A program made the position numbers and the translations under genes. From Ferrimonas sediminicola (lineage in GTDB: Bacteria > Pseudomonadota > Gammaproteobacteria > Enterobacterales > Shewanellaceae): a stretch of 64,000 bases of DNA. Numbering within the stretch: position 1 is the first letter of the stretch; each line of letters begins with the position of its first letter. The DNA lies in the NCBI RefSeq assembly GCF_005116715.1, contig NZ_SWCI01000002.1, forward strand, positions 263,120 to 327,119, written 5' to 3'. This document shows, in pieces, positions 26,471-35,443 of this stretch. A model generated the notes under the pieces. It was not told the DNA's origin and searched no databases. It was given only the letters and a program-made list of their open reading frames with translations.

Positions 26471-28405
26471 TTATTCCTCCAGCAATTTCAGACTACGGTC
26501 GTTGATCTCATTTTGGATCTGCTCAATCATCTTATCGACTTTGATGCTGCCCAGATCAACGCCATCGCGCGTACGCACCGCCACCTCGCCGTTTTCGACC
26601 TCTTTGTCACCAACGACAAGCAAATACGGGGTGCGCTTTAAAGTATGTTCGCGGATTTTAAAGCCAATCTTCTCGTTTCTCAAGTCCGCCTTGGCACGAA
26701 TTCCAGCAAATTTGAGGGCCTCAACGGTTTTTTCCACGTAATCGGCTTGTTTATCGGTGATATTCATCACCACCGCCTGCACCGGTGCCAGCCAAGTGGG
26801 CAGTTTACCCGCGAACTCTTCAATCAGGATGCCGATGAAGCGCTCCAGGGAGCCCAGAATGGCACGGTGGATCATCACCGGTACCTTGCGGGCATTGTCC
26901 TCACCCACGTAGCTCACGTCCAGGCGCTCAGGTTGAGGCATGGAGAAGTCTAGCTGAATGGTACCACACTGCCAGGCACGATCCAGGCAGTCGTGCAGGG
27001 TAAACTCAATCTTGGGCCCATAGAAGGCGCCCTCGCCCGGCTGAAGCTCGTAGGTCAGGCCGTTGGCTTCCAGGGCTTCGGCCAGGGACTGTTCCGCCTT
27101 GTCCCACAGATCGTCGGAACCGATGCGCTGCTCGGGACGGGTCGACAGCTTCACGTCGATCTCTTCGAAGCCAAAGGTCTTGTAGGTGTCATACACCATC
27201 TGGATGCAGGCGGTCACCTCGTCGAGGATCTGCTCCTCGGTACAGAATACATGGGCATCATCCTGGGTGAAGGAGCGTACCCGCATCAGGCCGTGCAGAG
27301 AGCCGGAGGGCTCGTTACGGTGAACCAGGCCGAACTCCGCCATGCGGTATGGCAGATCACGGTAGGACTTCAGGCCCTGCTTGAAGATCTGCAGGTGGCC
27401 GGGGCAGTTCATCGGCTTCACCGCGTAGGTGCGCTTCTCAGACTCGGTGGCGAAGATCATCTCCGAGTACTTGTCCCAGTGTCCGGATCGCTCCCACATC
27501 ACCTTGTCCATCACCAGCGGGGTGCGGACCTCCTCATAGCCGAACTTATCCAGCTGGGTGCGCATAAAACCTTCCAGCTCCTTGTAGATGGTCCAGCCGT
27601 CATTGTGCCAGAACACCATGCCCGGAGCTTCCTCCTGCCAGTGGAACAGGTCCAGCGCCTTGCCGATCTTGCGGTGGTCGCGCTTGGCCGCCTCTTCCAG
27701 GCGCTGCAGATGGGCCTTGAGCTGCTTCTTGTCGCCCCAGGCGGTGCCGTAGATCCGCTGCAGCATCTTGTTATCGGAATCGCCGCGCCAGTAGGCACCG
27801 GCGATGTTCATCAGCTTGAAGTGGTGGCAGAATTTCATGTTCGGCACGTGCGGGCCACGGCACATGTCGACATACTCTTCATGATGGTAGAGGCCAGGCT
27901 GGTCGTCACGACTGACGTTCTGGTCCAGGATCTCTACCTTGTAGATCTCGCCACGGGCATCGAAAGTATCCCGGGCCTCCTGCCAGCTCACGCGCTTTTT
28001 CACCACATCGTAGTTGGTCTTGGCCAACTGCTGCATCCGCTTCTCCAGAGCATCGATGTCCTCCTGGGTCAGCTTGTGCTCCAGATCGATGTCGTAGTAG
28101 AAACCGTTGTCGATGGTGGGTCCGATGGCCATCTTGGCATCGGGCCACAACTGCTTGAGGGCGTGCCCCAGAAGGTGCGCGCAGGAGTGGCGGATGATCT
28201 CCAGGCCATCTTCCTCCTTGGCGGTGATGATGGACAGGTTGCAATCCTGCTCCATGATTTCACAGGCGTCGACACGCTCGCCGTTGATGCGACCGGCGAT
28301 GCACGCCTTGGCCAAACCAGGACCGATGTCGCTGGCTACATCCATGACGGATACGGGGTTGTCGAACTGGCGTTGGCTACCATCTGGCAGGGTAATAACT
28401 GGCAT
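26471..28405 (-). CDS. thrS: Threonyl-tRNA synthetase
   Basis: The 644-residue product has the normal ThrRS architecture: N-terminal TGS domain ([14 protein letters not shown]), editing domain with [11 protein letters not shown] and CRGPHVPN, the class II catalytic core ([27 protein letters not shown]), and the C-terminal anticodon-binding domain with [20 protein letters not shown]. Zinc ligands are the Cys and His of MNCPGH and its partners. ATG 28405 has GGAGAA upstream; an in-frame extension to 28435 does not match the family. It leads the thrS-infC-rpmI-rplT operon. Confidence 0.98.
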   Translation of the reverse strand: MPVITLPDGSQRQFDNPVSVMDVASDIGPGLAKACIAGRINGERVDACEIMEQDCNLSIITAKEEDGLEIIRHSCAHLLGHALKQLWPDAKMAIGPTIDNGFYYDIDLEHKLTQEDIDALEKRMQQLAKTNYDVVKKRVSWQEARDTFDARGEIYKVEILDQNVSRDDQPGLYHHEEYVDMCRGPHVPNMKFCHHFKLMNIAGAYWRGDSDNKMLQRIYGTAWGDKKQLKAHLQRLEEAAKRDHRKIGKALDLFHWQEEAPGMVFWHNDGWTIYKELEGFMRTQLDKFGYEEVRTPLVMDKVMWERSGHWDKYSEMIFATESEKRTYAVKPMNCPGHLQIFKQGLKSYRDLPYRMAEFGLVHRNEPSGSLHGLMRVRSFTQDDAHVFCTEEQILDEVTACIQMVYDTYKTFGFEEIDVKLSTRPEQRIGSDDLWDKAEQSLAEALEANGLTYELQPGEGAFYGPKIEFTLHDCLDRAWQCGTIQLDFSMPQPERLDVSYVGEDNARKVPVMIHRAILGSLERFIGILIEEFAGKLPTWLAPVQAVVMNITDKQADYVEKTVEALKFAGIRAKADLRNEKIGFKIREHTLKRTPYLLVVGDKEVENGEVAVRTRDGVDLGSIKVDKMIEQIQNEINDRSLKLLEE

Positions 28406-28677
28406 TGCTTTTCTCCACAGTGGTGATCCACACAAAAGATCACATGCTTAGATTTGATTGAGGTCGGTCAAAGGAGTGGGTTCGTGTGCCAAGGTATTCA
28501 CCTTACAGGGCAAACAGTGCTTGGAACGGCACCCGGTCCAACCGGAGAACGCGTAGTATAGAAAGGTGGGAACGCCATTACAAATGAAATGGAGTTCAAT
28601 CACCTGTGGGCGGCCGAGGTAAAACCGCCCCGGGTCATTTACACTCAGTATTGAGAGTACAACTTGGGAGTCGGCCC

Positions 28678-28884
28678 ATGAGAACCGATGCCTTCTACAA
28701 AACCATTCGTTGCCCCCACTGTGGCCATGAAACCGCCGTGGCGGTGGATGCCAGCGGCGGTGAACAGGATTACTTCGAGGACTGCCAGGCCTGCTGCAAC
28801 GCCATCCATCTGCACCTGGCGATCGATGAGCAGGAGCAGCAGCTGAGGCTGTTTGTCGACAGCGACGATGAACAGGTTTACTGA
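28678..28884 (+). CDS. CPXCG-motif cysteine-rich small protein
   Basis: The 68-residue product has an N-terminal CPHCGHE pair and a second pair DCQACC about 25 residues later, as in the CPXCG-motif family. It is likely to be a small zinc-binding protein. The C-terminus is acidic. ATG 28678 has GGGAG upstream; the longer frame start at 28606 lacks family support. It overlaps the 3' end of ribE tail-to-tail by 7 bases. The function is unknown. Confidence 0.85.
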   Translation: MRTDAFYKTIRCPHCGHETAVAVDASGGEQDYFEDCQACCNAIHLHLAIDEQEQQLRLFVDSDDEQVY

Positions 28885-29495
28885 GTCAGTCCCTTCTGGG
28901 CCAGCACCCGCTCAACGGTGTCGACGATCGCCTGGGTCTGGCTGTCGATCTCAATGTTGAGACTGTCCCCCGCCCGACGCTCACCCAGGGTGGTCATCGA
29001 CAGCGTCTCCGGAATCAGGTGAATGTTGAACCCACCTGGCTCGGTGTCGCCCACAGTCAGGCTGCAGCCGTCGATGGCCACGAACCCCTTGTGGAGAATG
29101 TATTTCATCCACTCCGGGTCCAGGGTCAGGTGCATGGTGCAGTTGGTCTCGGTCCGCTCGATACGGGCGATGCGGGCCTGGGTATGCACATGACCCGAGA
29201 CCACGTGGCCACCCACCTCCTTGCCAAACACCAGCGAGCGCTCGATGTTGACCCGATCACCGGCGTGCATCTGGCCCAGGTTGGTGACCCTCAGAGTCTC
29301 TTCCATTACATCGAAAAAGACTCTATCATCAGCCAGTTCTGTCACGGTCAGGCACACCCCGTTGTGGGCGACACTGGCACCAACCTGCAAGTTATCCCGG
29401 TACTGAGCCGGGATGGCCACCTCGAAAGTCCGCAGCTTGTCCCTCTCTGTAATGGCCGTAATCGTTGCCGTGGTTTGAACAATTCCAGTAAACAT
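28878..29495 (-). CDS. ribE: Riboflavin synthase alpha chain
   Basis: This 205-residue enzyme dismutates two 6,7-dimethyl-8-ribityllumazine to riboflavin and a pyrimidine. It has two lumazine-binding barrels, the first starting MFTGIVQTTATI and SVAHNGVCLTV, the second with GHVHTQARI and DGCSLTVGD. No FMN riboswitch is seen in the short (44-base) divergent gap to norM. The pairing with norM is the same as ribC-mdtK in E. coli. Confidence 0.97.
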   Translation of the reverse strand: MFTGIVQTTATITAITERDKLRTFEVAIPAQYRDNLQVGASVAHNGVCLTVTELADDRVFFDVMEETLRVTNLGQMHAGDRVNIERSLVFGKEVGGHVVSGHVHTQARIARIERTETNCTMHLTLDPEWMKYILHKGFVAIDGCSLTVGDTEPGGFNIHLIPETLSMTTLGERRAGDSLNIEIDSQTQAIVDTVERVLAQKGLTQ

Positions 29496-29539
29496 ACAAC
29501 TCCAACAATCTTTTTGTAGTATCGGACCCTAAGCCCTAT

Positions 29540-30904
29540 ATGCACAGTCGCCTCTATCAGGCTAAAAGCCTCATTCGCTTGGCCCTGCCCGTTCTTGCCG
29601 CCCAGGTCGCCCAAACCATGATGGGATTCATCGATACCGTCATGGCCGGCCGGGTCAGCGCCACCGACATGGCCGCCGTGGCGGTTGGCACCAGTATCTG
29701 GCTGCCCGCCATACTGTTTTTTGCCGGTATCCTGATGGCTCTGACCCCTATGGTCGCCCATCATCATGGTGCCCGGCAAGAGCGCAAGATACGCCCCCTG
29801 ATCCATCAAGGGGTCTACCTGTCGCTGATCTGCGGCGCCCTGGCCATGGGCTTGTTTACCCAGGCCGAGTGGATTCTGGCACAGATGGACCTCGACCCAC
29901 AGCTGTTTGCCCTGAGTCGTGACTACCTCAGCGCAATTTTGTGGGGTGCCCCGCCGTTTCTGCTGTTTCAGGTCCTGAGGAACTTCACCGAAGGGCTCTC
30001 CTGGACCCTGCCCTCGATGGTGATCGGCTTTGTCGGCCTGGCCATCAACATCCCCGCCAACTACATCTTCATCTACGGCCACTTCGGCATGCCAGCCATG
30101 GGGGGGGCGGGCTGTGGCGTCGCCACCGCCCTGGTATTCTGGGGGATGTTCCTGGCGATGGCCCTCTACCTGCTGGTGACCCGGAGGTTTCAAGGCTACC
30201 GCCTGTTTCAGGGCTGGCGGGGCCTGAACCCGGCCCTGCAGAGCGCCGTCATCCGCCTCGGGCTGCCCATCGCCCTGGCACTGTTCTTCGAGGTGACCCT
30301 GTTCGCCGTGGTGGCGGTGGCCATCGCGCCGCTGGGGCCGATCACCGTTGCCGGCCACCAGGTCGCGGCCAATTTTTCCGGGCTGATCTTCATGCTGCCG
30401 CTGGCCCTGGGGATGGCACTGACCATACGGGTTGGCTACTACCTGGGACGAGGAGAGCACGGCACCGCCGCCATGGTAGCCCGCATCGGCCTGCAGCTCG
30501 GTCTGGGCATCGCCCTGCTCACCGCCCTGTTCACCGTCCTGTGTCGGGAACAGATCGCCAGACTCTACAGCGGCGATGTCGAGGTTCTCTCCCTGGCCAG
30601 CCAACTGATGCTGCTTTGCGCACTCTACCAGCTGTCGGACACCGTTCAGGTGGTTACCGCCGCCACTCTGAGGGGCTATAAGGACACCACGGCCCTGCTG
30701 TGGATCTCTCTGATCGCCTACTGGGGCATAGGGTTGACCACCGGCCTGGTACTGGGCCTGACCGACTGGCTGGTCCCCGCCATGGGTGCCGCCGGATTCT
30801 GGGTCGGGTTTATCGCCGGCCTGTCGGCGGCGGCGCTGATGTTGAAGATCCGTTTGCGCAGGGTGCAGCGGCGCATGGAACTGTCGACAAAGTCATCCGC
30901 CTGA
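29540..30904 (+). CDS. norM: MATE-family multidrug/Na+ antiporter NorM/MdtK
   Basis: This 454-residue inner-membrane protein has 12 hydrophobic helices in two repeats of six. Signatures include LALPVLAAQVAQTMMGFIDTVMAG near the N-terminus and GHQVAANFSGLIFMLPLALGMA in helix 7-8. It expels cationic drugs or dyes in exchange for Na+ or H+. The divergent ribE neighbour is conserved from E. coli, supporting the NorM/MdtK branch over DinF or other MATE groups. Confidence 0.95.
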   Translation: MHSRLYQAKSLIRLALPVLAAQVAQTMMGFIDTVMAGRVSATDMAAVAVGTSIWLPAILFFAGILMALTPMVAHHHGARQERKIRPLIHQGVYLSLICGALAMGLFTQAEWILAQMDLDPQLFALSRDYLSAILWGAPPFLLFQVLRNFTEGLSWTLPSMVIGFVGLAINIPANYIFIYGHFGMPAMGGAGCGVATALVFWGMFLAMALYLLVTRRFQGYRLFQGWRGLNPALQSAVIRLGLPIALALFFEVTLFAVVAVAIAPLGPITVAGHQVAANFSGLIFMLPLALGMALTIRVGYYLGRGEHGTAAMVARIGLQLGLGIALLTALFTVLCREQIARLYSGDVEVLSLASQLMLLCALYQLSDTVQVVTAATLRGYKDTTALLWISLIAYWGIGLTTGLVLGLTDWLVPAMGAAGFWVGFIAGLSAAALMLKIRLRRVQRRMELSTKSSA

Positions 30905-31017
30905 TCAAAAAGCGGGCCTTCAAGGGCAATCTTTAGCCAAACAAACCGCTTATCTGCAACAGGGCCTTGTCAAGCGTCGGCGCAGGCCCTAGTATTTAGC
31001 GCATCGCACAGCGATAT

Positions 31018-31094
31018 GCGTCTGTAACTCAGTTGGTTAGAGTGTCACCTTGACATGGTGGAAGTCGGTGGTTCGAGTCCACTCAGACGCACCA
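31018..31094 (+). tRNA. tRNA-Val(GAC), copy 1
   Basis: This is a 77-base cloverleaf with CCA encoded. The acceptor GCGTCTG pairs with CAGACGC, the D-stem is ACTC/GAGT, the anticodon loop TTGACAT gives GAC, and the T-loop is TTCGAGT. It is identical to the copy at 38000-38076. Confidence 0.97.
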
Positions 31095-31107
31095 AAATTC
31101 AAATATT

Positions 31108-31184
31108 GCGTCCGTAGCTCAGTTGGTTAGAGCACCACCTTGACATGGTGGGGGTCGGTAGTTCGAGTCTACTCGGACGCACCA
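31108..31184 (+). tRNA. tRNA-Val(GAC), copy 2
   Basis: This is a 77-base cloverleaf with encoded CCA. The acceptor GCGTCCG pairs with CGGACGC and the anticodon loop is TTGACAT (GAC). It is 13 bases after copy 1 and followed by a terminator, so the two are cotranscribed. Confidence 0.97.
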
Positions 31185-31192
31185 TTTCGAAG

Positions 31193-31219
31193 AGCCCGCT
31201 CAGATGAGCGGGCTTTTTT
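31193..31219 (+). terminator. Terminator of the first tRNA-Val pair
   Basis: The stem AGCCCGCT / AGCGGGCT with a six-base loop is followed by a T run. It is placed a few bases after the CCA end of copy 2. Confidence 0.92.
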
Positions 31220-31246
31220 CGTTCCCCTCCGGCCGGTTGCGTCCCG

Positions 31247-32611
31247 CTAACCCCGCTCGGCATAGAAGGTGGAGGGACGGAACAGGTACTCGCCGGTGTC
31301 GATGTCGACCACCACAAACCGAATCGGCGTCTCCCACTGATCCGCCTCCTGGGTCAGGGCCACCGTCAGCACCTGGGTCTGGTGCTCACCGGGCGCCAGG
31401 GTGAAGTGATCCGCGCCCTCTATGGTCAATCCGTAAAATCCTTGGACGATGACGGCGTAGGTCCGCTCCGCCTGGCTCTTGTTCAGCAGTTTGAACCTGT
31501 AGGTGTTCTCCACCAGTCCCTGATCGTTGATGCGATAGAGGGCCTGGCGATCACGCAGCACATTCACCTCGAAGCTGCGACGCTGCTCGCCCCAGAAGGA
31601 GATTACCAGCAGGGTGACCAGCACGGCGACGGCGTAGCCCAGGTAACCGCCAAAGCCAAGCCGACGGCCGCTTTCAGAGCGGTAGCCGATCAGCTCCCTA
31701 GGGTAGCCGAACCTGTCCATGGTCTGATTGCAGGCATCCACGCACAGCCCGCAGTTGATGCACTCATACTGGAGCCCGTCGCGAATGTCGATTCCCACCG
31801 GGCACACCTGGACACACAGGTTGCAGTCGACGCAGTCCCCCAGCGCTTCGGGCTTGGCGCCGTTCACTCTTCGAGGCCCCCTGCCCTCGCCCCGGTTCGA
31901 GTCATAGCTGACCAGGGAGGTGGTGGCATCGAACATGACCGACTGGAACCGGGCGTAGGGACAGATGTGCTGGCAAACCCGCTCCCTCAGCCACCCCGCA
32001 TTGCCATAGGTGCACAGGGTAAAGAACAGCACCCATCCCTGAACCAGCGGCGAACTCTCTCCCGCCAGCAGGCCGGGATAGAGCTCGGCGACCGGCACGA
32101 AGTAGCCCATAAAGCCTAGGGCGGTCGCTAGAGCGATGCCCAGCCACAGCAGGTGCTTCAGCCCCTTCCGTCCCAGTTTGTTCCAGCCCCAGGGTGCCCT
32201 GTCCAGCGCCCGGCTGTGGTTGTGGCTGCCCTCGATTCGGCGCTCCACCCAGTTGAACATCAGTGTCCACACCGTCTGCGGGCAGGTGTAGCCGCACCAG
32301 ATTCGGCCATAGAGCTTGGTGACCAGGAACAGCAGGAAGGCGGCGAGGATAAACAGGAAGGCCACAATCAGCAGATCCTGGGGATAGAGCGAGGTGCCAA
32401 ACAGGTCCAGCCGCTGCCGGGAAAGATCGATCAGCAGCGCCTGCCGCCCCTGATAGCGAAGGAAGGGCAGCCCGAAGAACAGGCCCACCAGCAGCAGATT
32501 CAGGTAACGGCGCACACGCTGGAAGCGGCCAAACTGCTCGCGGATATAGAGCTTATTCCGCGCACCGGTGAATAAGATAAGGTTGTCCTGGGACGGAGTG
32601 GATGATGGCAC
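31247..32611 (-). CDS. ccoG: cbb3 oxidase maturation ferredoxin-like membrane protein CcoG
   Basis: This 454-residue protein has about five membrane helices and two ferredoxin-type [4Fe-4S] motifs (CVDCNLCVQVCPVGIDI and CINCGLCVDACNQ). The WCGYTCPQTVWT segment is characteristic of CcoG/FixG. It reduces Cu(II) before insertion by the cbb3 copper pathway. The C-terminal domain is beta-rich and periplasmic. The start is GTG 32611 with AGGGGAG upstream. It is detached from the ccoNOQP and ccoI genes by 12 kb and lies divergent from a MocR-type regulator. Confidence 0.95.
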   Translation of the reverse strand: MPSSTPSQDNLILFTGARNKLYIREQFGRFQRVRRYLNLLLVGLFFGLPFLRYQGRQALLIDLSRQRLDLFGTSLYPQDLLIVAFLFILAAFLLFLVTKLYGRIWCGYTCPQTVWTLMFNWVERRIEGSHNHSRALDRAPWGWNKLGRKGLKHLLWLGIALATALGFMGYFVPVAELYPGLLAGESSPLVQGWVLFFTLCTYGNAGWLRERVCQHICPYARFQSVMFDATTSLVSYDSNRGEGRGPRRVNGAKPEALGDCVDCNLCVQVCPVGIDIRDGLQYECINCGLCVDACNQTMDRFGYPRELIGYRSESGRRLGFGGYLGYAVAVLVTLLVISFWGEQRRSFEVNVLRDRQALYRINDQGLVENTYRFKLLNKSQAERTYAVIVQGFYGLTIEGADHFTLAPGEHQTQVLTVALTQEADQWETPIRFVVVDIDTGEYLFRPSTFYAERG

Positions 32612-32724
32612 AGATTCTCTCCCCTTGGGTCAATGCCGCCCCAGTGTAGAGCGCCCGACTGTCATTGGTAGATACAAAAAAATCTTTTAAAATAGGGACA
32701 GATTCGATTCCGACCACCAAACCC

Positions 32725-34134
32725 ATGACCGAATATCTCTACCAACGACTCGCCTCGGCACTGAGGCAACAGATTGAACAGGGCGTCTGGCAGGCGGGGG
32801 ACCGACTGCCGTCGATACGGGCGCTGAGCAGCGATCACCGGATGGCCAAGATCTCGGTACAGAAGGCACTGCATACCCTGGAGGCGTCCGGGCTGATCGA
32901 AGCCCGGGCGCGGTCGGGCTATTTCGTCTCCCCCCGGGCTGTCCGGGCCGGGGGAAGCCAGACCGGGGACACCGACTCACCACGGACGGTGAACCTGCCT
33001 CAGCTTTTTCACGAAATCATGGCCCGCAGCGCCGCCTTTGATCTGTGCCCCGGAGCCCAGCTGGGCAGCCCGGCCCCCCACCTGCTTCGGCTCAATCGTC
33101 ACCTCGGCCGCGCCCTGCGCCATCAGCCTGGGCGCAAGGCGATCTACTATGGCGACCCGGATGGGCTGCCGACACTCAGGGAGCAGATCGGCGCCCGCTA
33201 CCGCAGCCGTGGCTGTCCGCTGGATCCCGCCGAGATCGCCATCACCGGTGGCTGCCAGAACAGCCTGTTTCTGGCCCTGATGGCCTGCTGTCAGCCCGGC
33301 GATACCGTCGCCGTCGAGAGCCCGGCCTTCTACGGCGTGCTGCAACTGCTGCAACAGCTGGGCCTCAAGGTGGTGGAGATCCCCGCCTGCCCGGTCAGGG
33401 GGGTGCGGGCCGAGGAGCTGGAGGCGGCGGTCCGTCGCTGGCAGGTCAAAGTGTGCGTGCTCACCCCCAGCTACGCCACCCCAACCGGCGCCACCATCCC
33501 GGTGGAGGAGCAGCGCAAGCTGGTGGCGCTGACCCGGCGCTACCCACTGACCCTGGTTGAGGACGACATCTATGGCGACCTGGGATTTCATCTCCAGGCC
33601 GAGCCCCTGAAACGTTTCGACACGCTGGGAAAGGTGATCCTGTGCGGCTCCTTCTCAAAATCCCTCTCCCGAGACCTTCGCCTCGGCTGGATCAGCGGCG
33701 GTCAATTCCATCGGCGTATCGTCCAGTTGAAGCTGATCAATCAGCTGTCGGTCAGCCAGGCCACCCAGGAGGGGCTGACTAGCTTCCTGGCGGAGGGGCA
33801 CTACAAACGCCATCTCGCCAGTGTGCGGCGTCAGCTGATGAACCAGCGGGATCAGCTTGTGGACGCCATCACCGAGGAGTGGTCGGGCCCCTATGCCCAC
33901 ACCCTGCCCGAGGGCGGCTTGTCACTGTGGCTGGAGCTGTCTCCCGCGGTCGACACTAAGGCGGCGTACCAGGCGCTGCTGGCGCATAATATCGTCATTA
34001 CCCCCGGCGCCCTGTTCACCACCAGCTCTCGCTTCGATCACTGCCTGCGGCTGAGCTTCTGCCAGCCGGTGACCGGGGTGCGCCGACAAGCCATCGCCCG
34101 GATCGCCTCGGTACTTGGCCACCAGAGCCCCTAA
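32725..34134 (+). CDS. MocR/GntR-type regulator with aminotransferase domain
   Basis: The 469-residue product has an N-terminal GntR winged helix (LRQQIEQGVWQAGDRLPSIR) and a fold-type I aminotransferase domain. The latter has SPAFYGVL, TPSYATPTGATIP, VEDDIYGDLGF and the PLP-lysine region GSFSKSLSRDLRLGWI. MocR proteins sense amino-acid or PLP-related ligands and often regulate vitamin B6 or amino-acid genes. I start it at ATG 32725 (MTEYLYQ); a longer non-ATG start at 32665 does not add a conserved region. It shares a 113-base gap with the divergent ccoG. The target is unknown. Confidence 0.9.
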   Translation: MTEYLYQRLASALRQQIEQGVWQAGDRLPSIRALSSDHRMAKISVQKALHTLEASGLIEARARSGYFVSPRAVRAGGSQTGDTDSPRTVNLPQLFHEIMARSAAFDLCPGAQLGSPAPHLLRLNRHLGRALRHQPGRKAIYYGDPDGLPTLREQIGARYRSRGCPLDPAEIAITGGCQNSLFLALMACCQPGDTVAVESPAFYGVLQLLQQLGLKVVEIPACPVRGVRAEELEAAVRRWQVKVCVLTPSYATPTGATIPVEEQRKLVALTRRYPLTLVEDDIYGDLGFHLQAEPLKRFDTLGKVILCGSFSKSLSRDLRLGWISGGQFHRRIVQLKLINQLSVSQATQEGLTSFLAEGHYKRHLASVRRQLMNQRDQLVDAITEEWSGPYAHTLPEGGLSLWLELSPAVDTKAAYQALLAHNIVITPGALFTTSSRFDHCLRLSFCQPVTGVRRQAIARIASVLGHQSP

Positions 34135-34135
34135 T

Positions 34136-34149
34136 TTGATCCAGATCAC
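34136..34149 (+). promoter_or_regulatory. Near-consensus FNR-like site before hsp20
   Basis: TTGATCCAGATCAC matches TTGAT-N4-ATCAA except at the last base. It lies 115 bases before the hsp20 start, directly after the stop of the MocR gene. The single mismatch and the distance make this tentative. Confidence 0.35.
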
Positions 34150-34264
34150 CCGGAGGGCTTTTTTTGAGCTATAGATCACCAGTCGGGAGTAAAATCTAAT
34201 CGAGGAGTGGCTCGGTATCCGACAACTCGAGACCACCATCCCAAGGAGTAGTAAGGAGGACCAT

Positions 34265-34684
34265 ATGAACCTGTTTCCCCGCGATTCATTGTTCGACTTC
34301 TGGCCTCTGATGGATCGCAGGCGCTCCCAGGACGAGGAGCACCACGCCGTGTCCATGGGGATGCCAAGGATCGACATCGTCGAAGAGGAGGACAAGTACC
34401 TGCTGAGCGCCGATCTTCCTGGCGTTAACAAAGAGGACCTTTCCATAACCCTGACCAACGGTGTACTGCGTATCGAAGCCCGTCGAAGTGAAGAAAGTGA
34501 AACCCAAGAGAAGCACTTTATCCGCAAAGAGCGCCACGAAGGGGTGTTCGTACGCAACATCGAAGTAGGTGACAGCCTCAAAGCCGATCAGATCGACGCT
34601 CATTTCGACAATGGTGTCCTGAAGCTTGTCCTGCCCAAGGTCGAGCCTAAGGCGCCGGTACGCGACCAGGTAGAGATCCATTGA
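34265..34684 (+). CDS. Small heat-shock protein, Hsp20/alpha-crystallin family
   Basis: The 139-residue product has an alpha-crystallin domain: IDIVEEEDKYLLSADLPGV, then NGVLRIEARR and the C-terminal FDNGVLKLVLPKVEPK. It is a holdase chaperone that binds unfolding proteins. The IxI/V C-terminal motif is weak (VEIH). The ribosome binding site AAGGAGG is close to ATG 34265. A terminator follows. Confidence 0.95.
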   Translation: MNLFPRDSLFDFWPLMDRRRSQDEEHHAVSMGMPRIDIVEEEDKYLLSADLPGVNKEDLSITLTNGVLRIEARRSEESETQEKHFIRKERHEGVFVRNIEVGDSLKADQIDAHFDNGVLKLVLPKVEPKAPVRDQVEIH

Positions 34685-34710
34685 TAGCCTTGCCTGAGTC
34701 GTCAACCACA

Positions 34711-34735
34711 AGGGCCGCAACTGCGGCCCTTTCTG
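34711..34735 (+). terminator. Terminator after hsp20
   Basis: The stem AGGGCCGCA / TGCGGCCCT is followed by TTTCTG, about 27 bases after the stop codon. Confidence 0.7.
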
Positions 34736-34809
34736 TTTGAGTGGTGCCCGGCTCGCTGGTATACTCGCCGCCGATTGCATTAGAGCATTAATTCTAATAC
34801 GGAACTTCC

Positions 34810-35361
34810 ATGGCTGCCTCCACCAAAAGCGCCGGTTTCACCCTGATTGAACTGGTCATCGTCCTAGTCCTGCTGGGCATCCTCGGCGCCGTCGCCCTGC
34901 CGAGGTTTCTCTCCCTCTCCTCCGACGCCCACGCCGGTGTCTACCGGGGCGCCTTTGCCGGCTTCCGTTCCGGCGTCCAGCTGTACCACAACGGCTGGCT
35001 TGCCCACGGGGCCCGGGGCGCGGTCATCAACCTGGCTAGCTTCGACGATGGTACGGTGGACAGCAATGCGCAGGGGTACCCGGCCGGCACCAGCTACGAT
35101 GGTACCCTCAGTGGCGCCAACTGCGGCGAGCTGTGGCAGGCGTTGATCGACAGTGACCTGGCAACCCGGCCTGCCAGCAACGGCAGCTTCGATGGCGACA
35201 CCAGCCGCCCCATCAAATACTGGTACCGAACCGGCCCGGACGCCTGCTACTACATCTACGTCGGGGAAAGGAACGATCCCGGCGTCGACCTGCCCACCCT
35301 TACCTACACTCTGGCTACCGGGGAGACAAGCGTTACCATGAGCCGCTACTCCAACGGCTGA
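34810..35361 (+). CDS. Type IV pilin-like (MSHA-type) prepilin
   Basis: The 183-residue product has a class III prepilin leader: KSAG cut before FTLIELVIVLVLLGILGAVA, with Glu at mature position 5 and a following polar stretch ALPRFLSLSSDA. The C-terminal part is a globular domain with two cysteines (GANCGEL and DACYYIYV) that could form the usual pilin disulfide loop. The LPRFLSL helix context is like MshA/MshB. There is no other pilus gene in view; it stands alone, so it could be an orphan minor pilin or pseudopilin. It precedes an octaheme cytochrome. Confidence 0.87.
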   Translation: MAASTKSAGFTLIELVIVLVLLGILGAVALPRFLSLSSDAHAGVYRGAFAGFRSGVQLYHNGWLAHGARGAVINLASFDDGTVDSNAQGYPAGTSYDGTLSGANCGELWQALIDSDLATRPASNGSFDGDTSRPIKYWYRTGPDACYYIYVGERNDPGVDLPTLTYTLATGETSVTMSRYSNG

Positions 35362-35443
35362 TAACATATCGCTTTTAATGCCCTCACAATGTTCATGGTC
35401 TGGACTAAGCTCTATGGAGTTTGCCCTGACCATGGAGCCCACC

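Noticed and set aside
34150..34264. RNA thermometer in the hsp20 leader
   Set aside because: I could not find a convincing pairing of the AAGGAGG ribosome binding site with upstream sequence.
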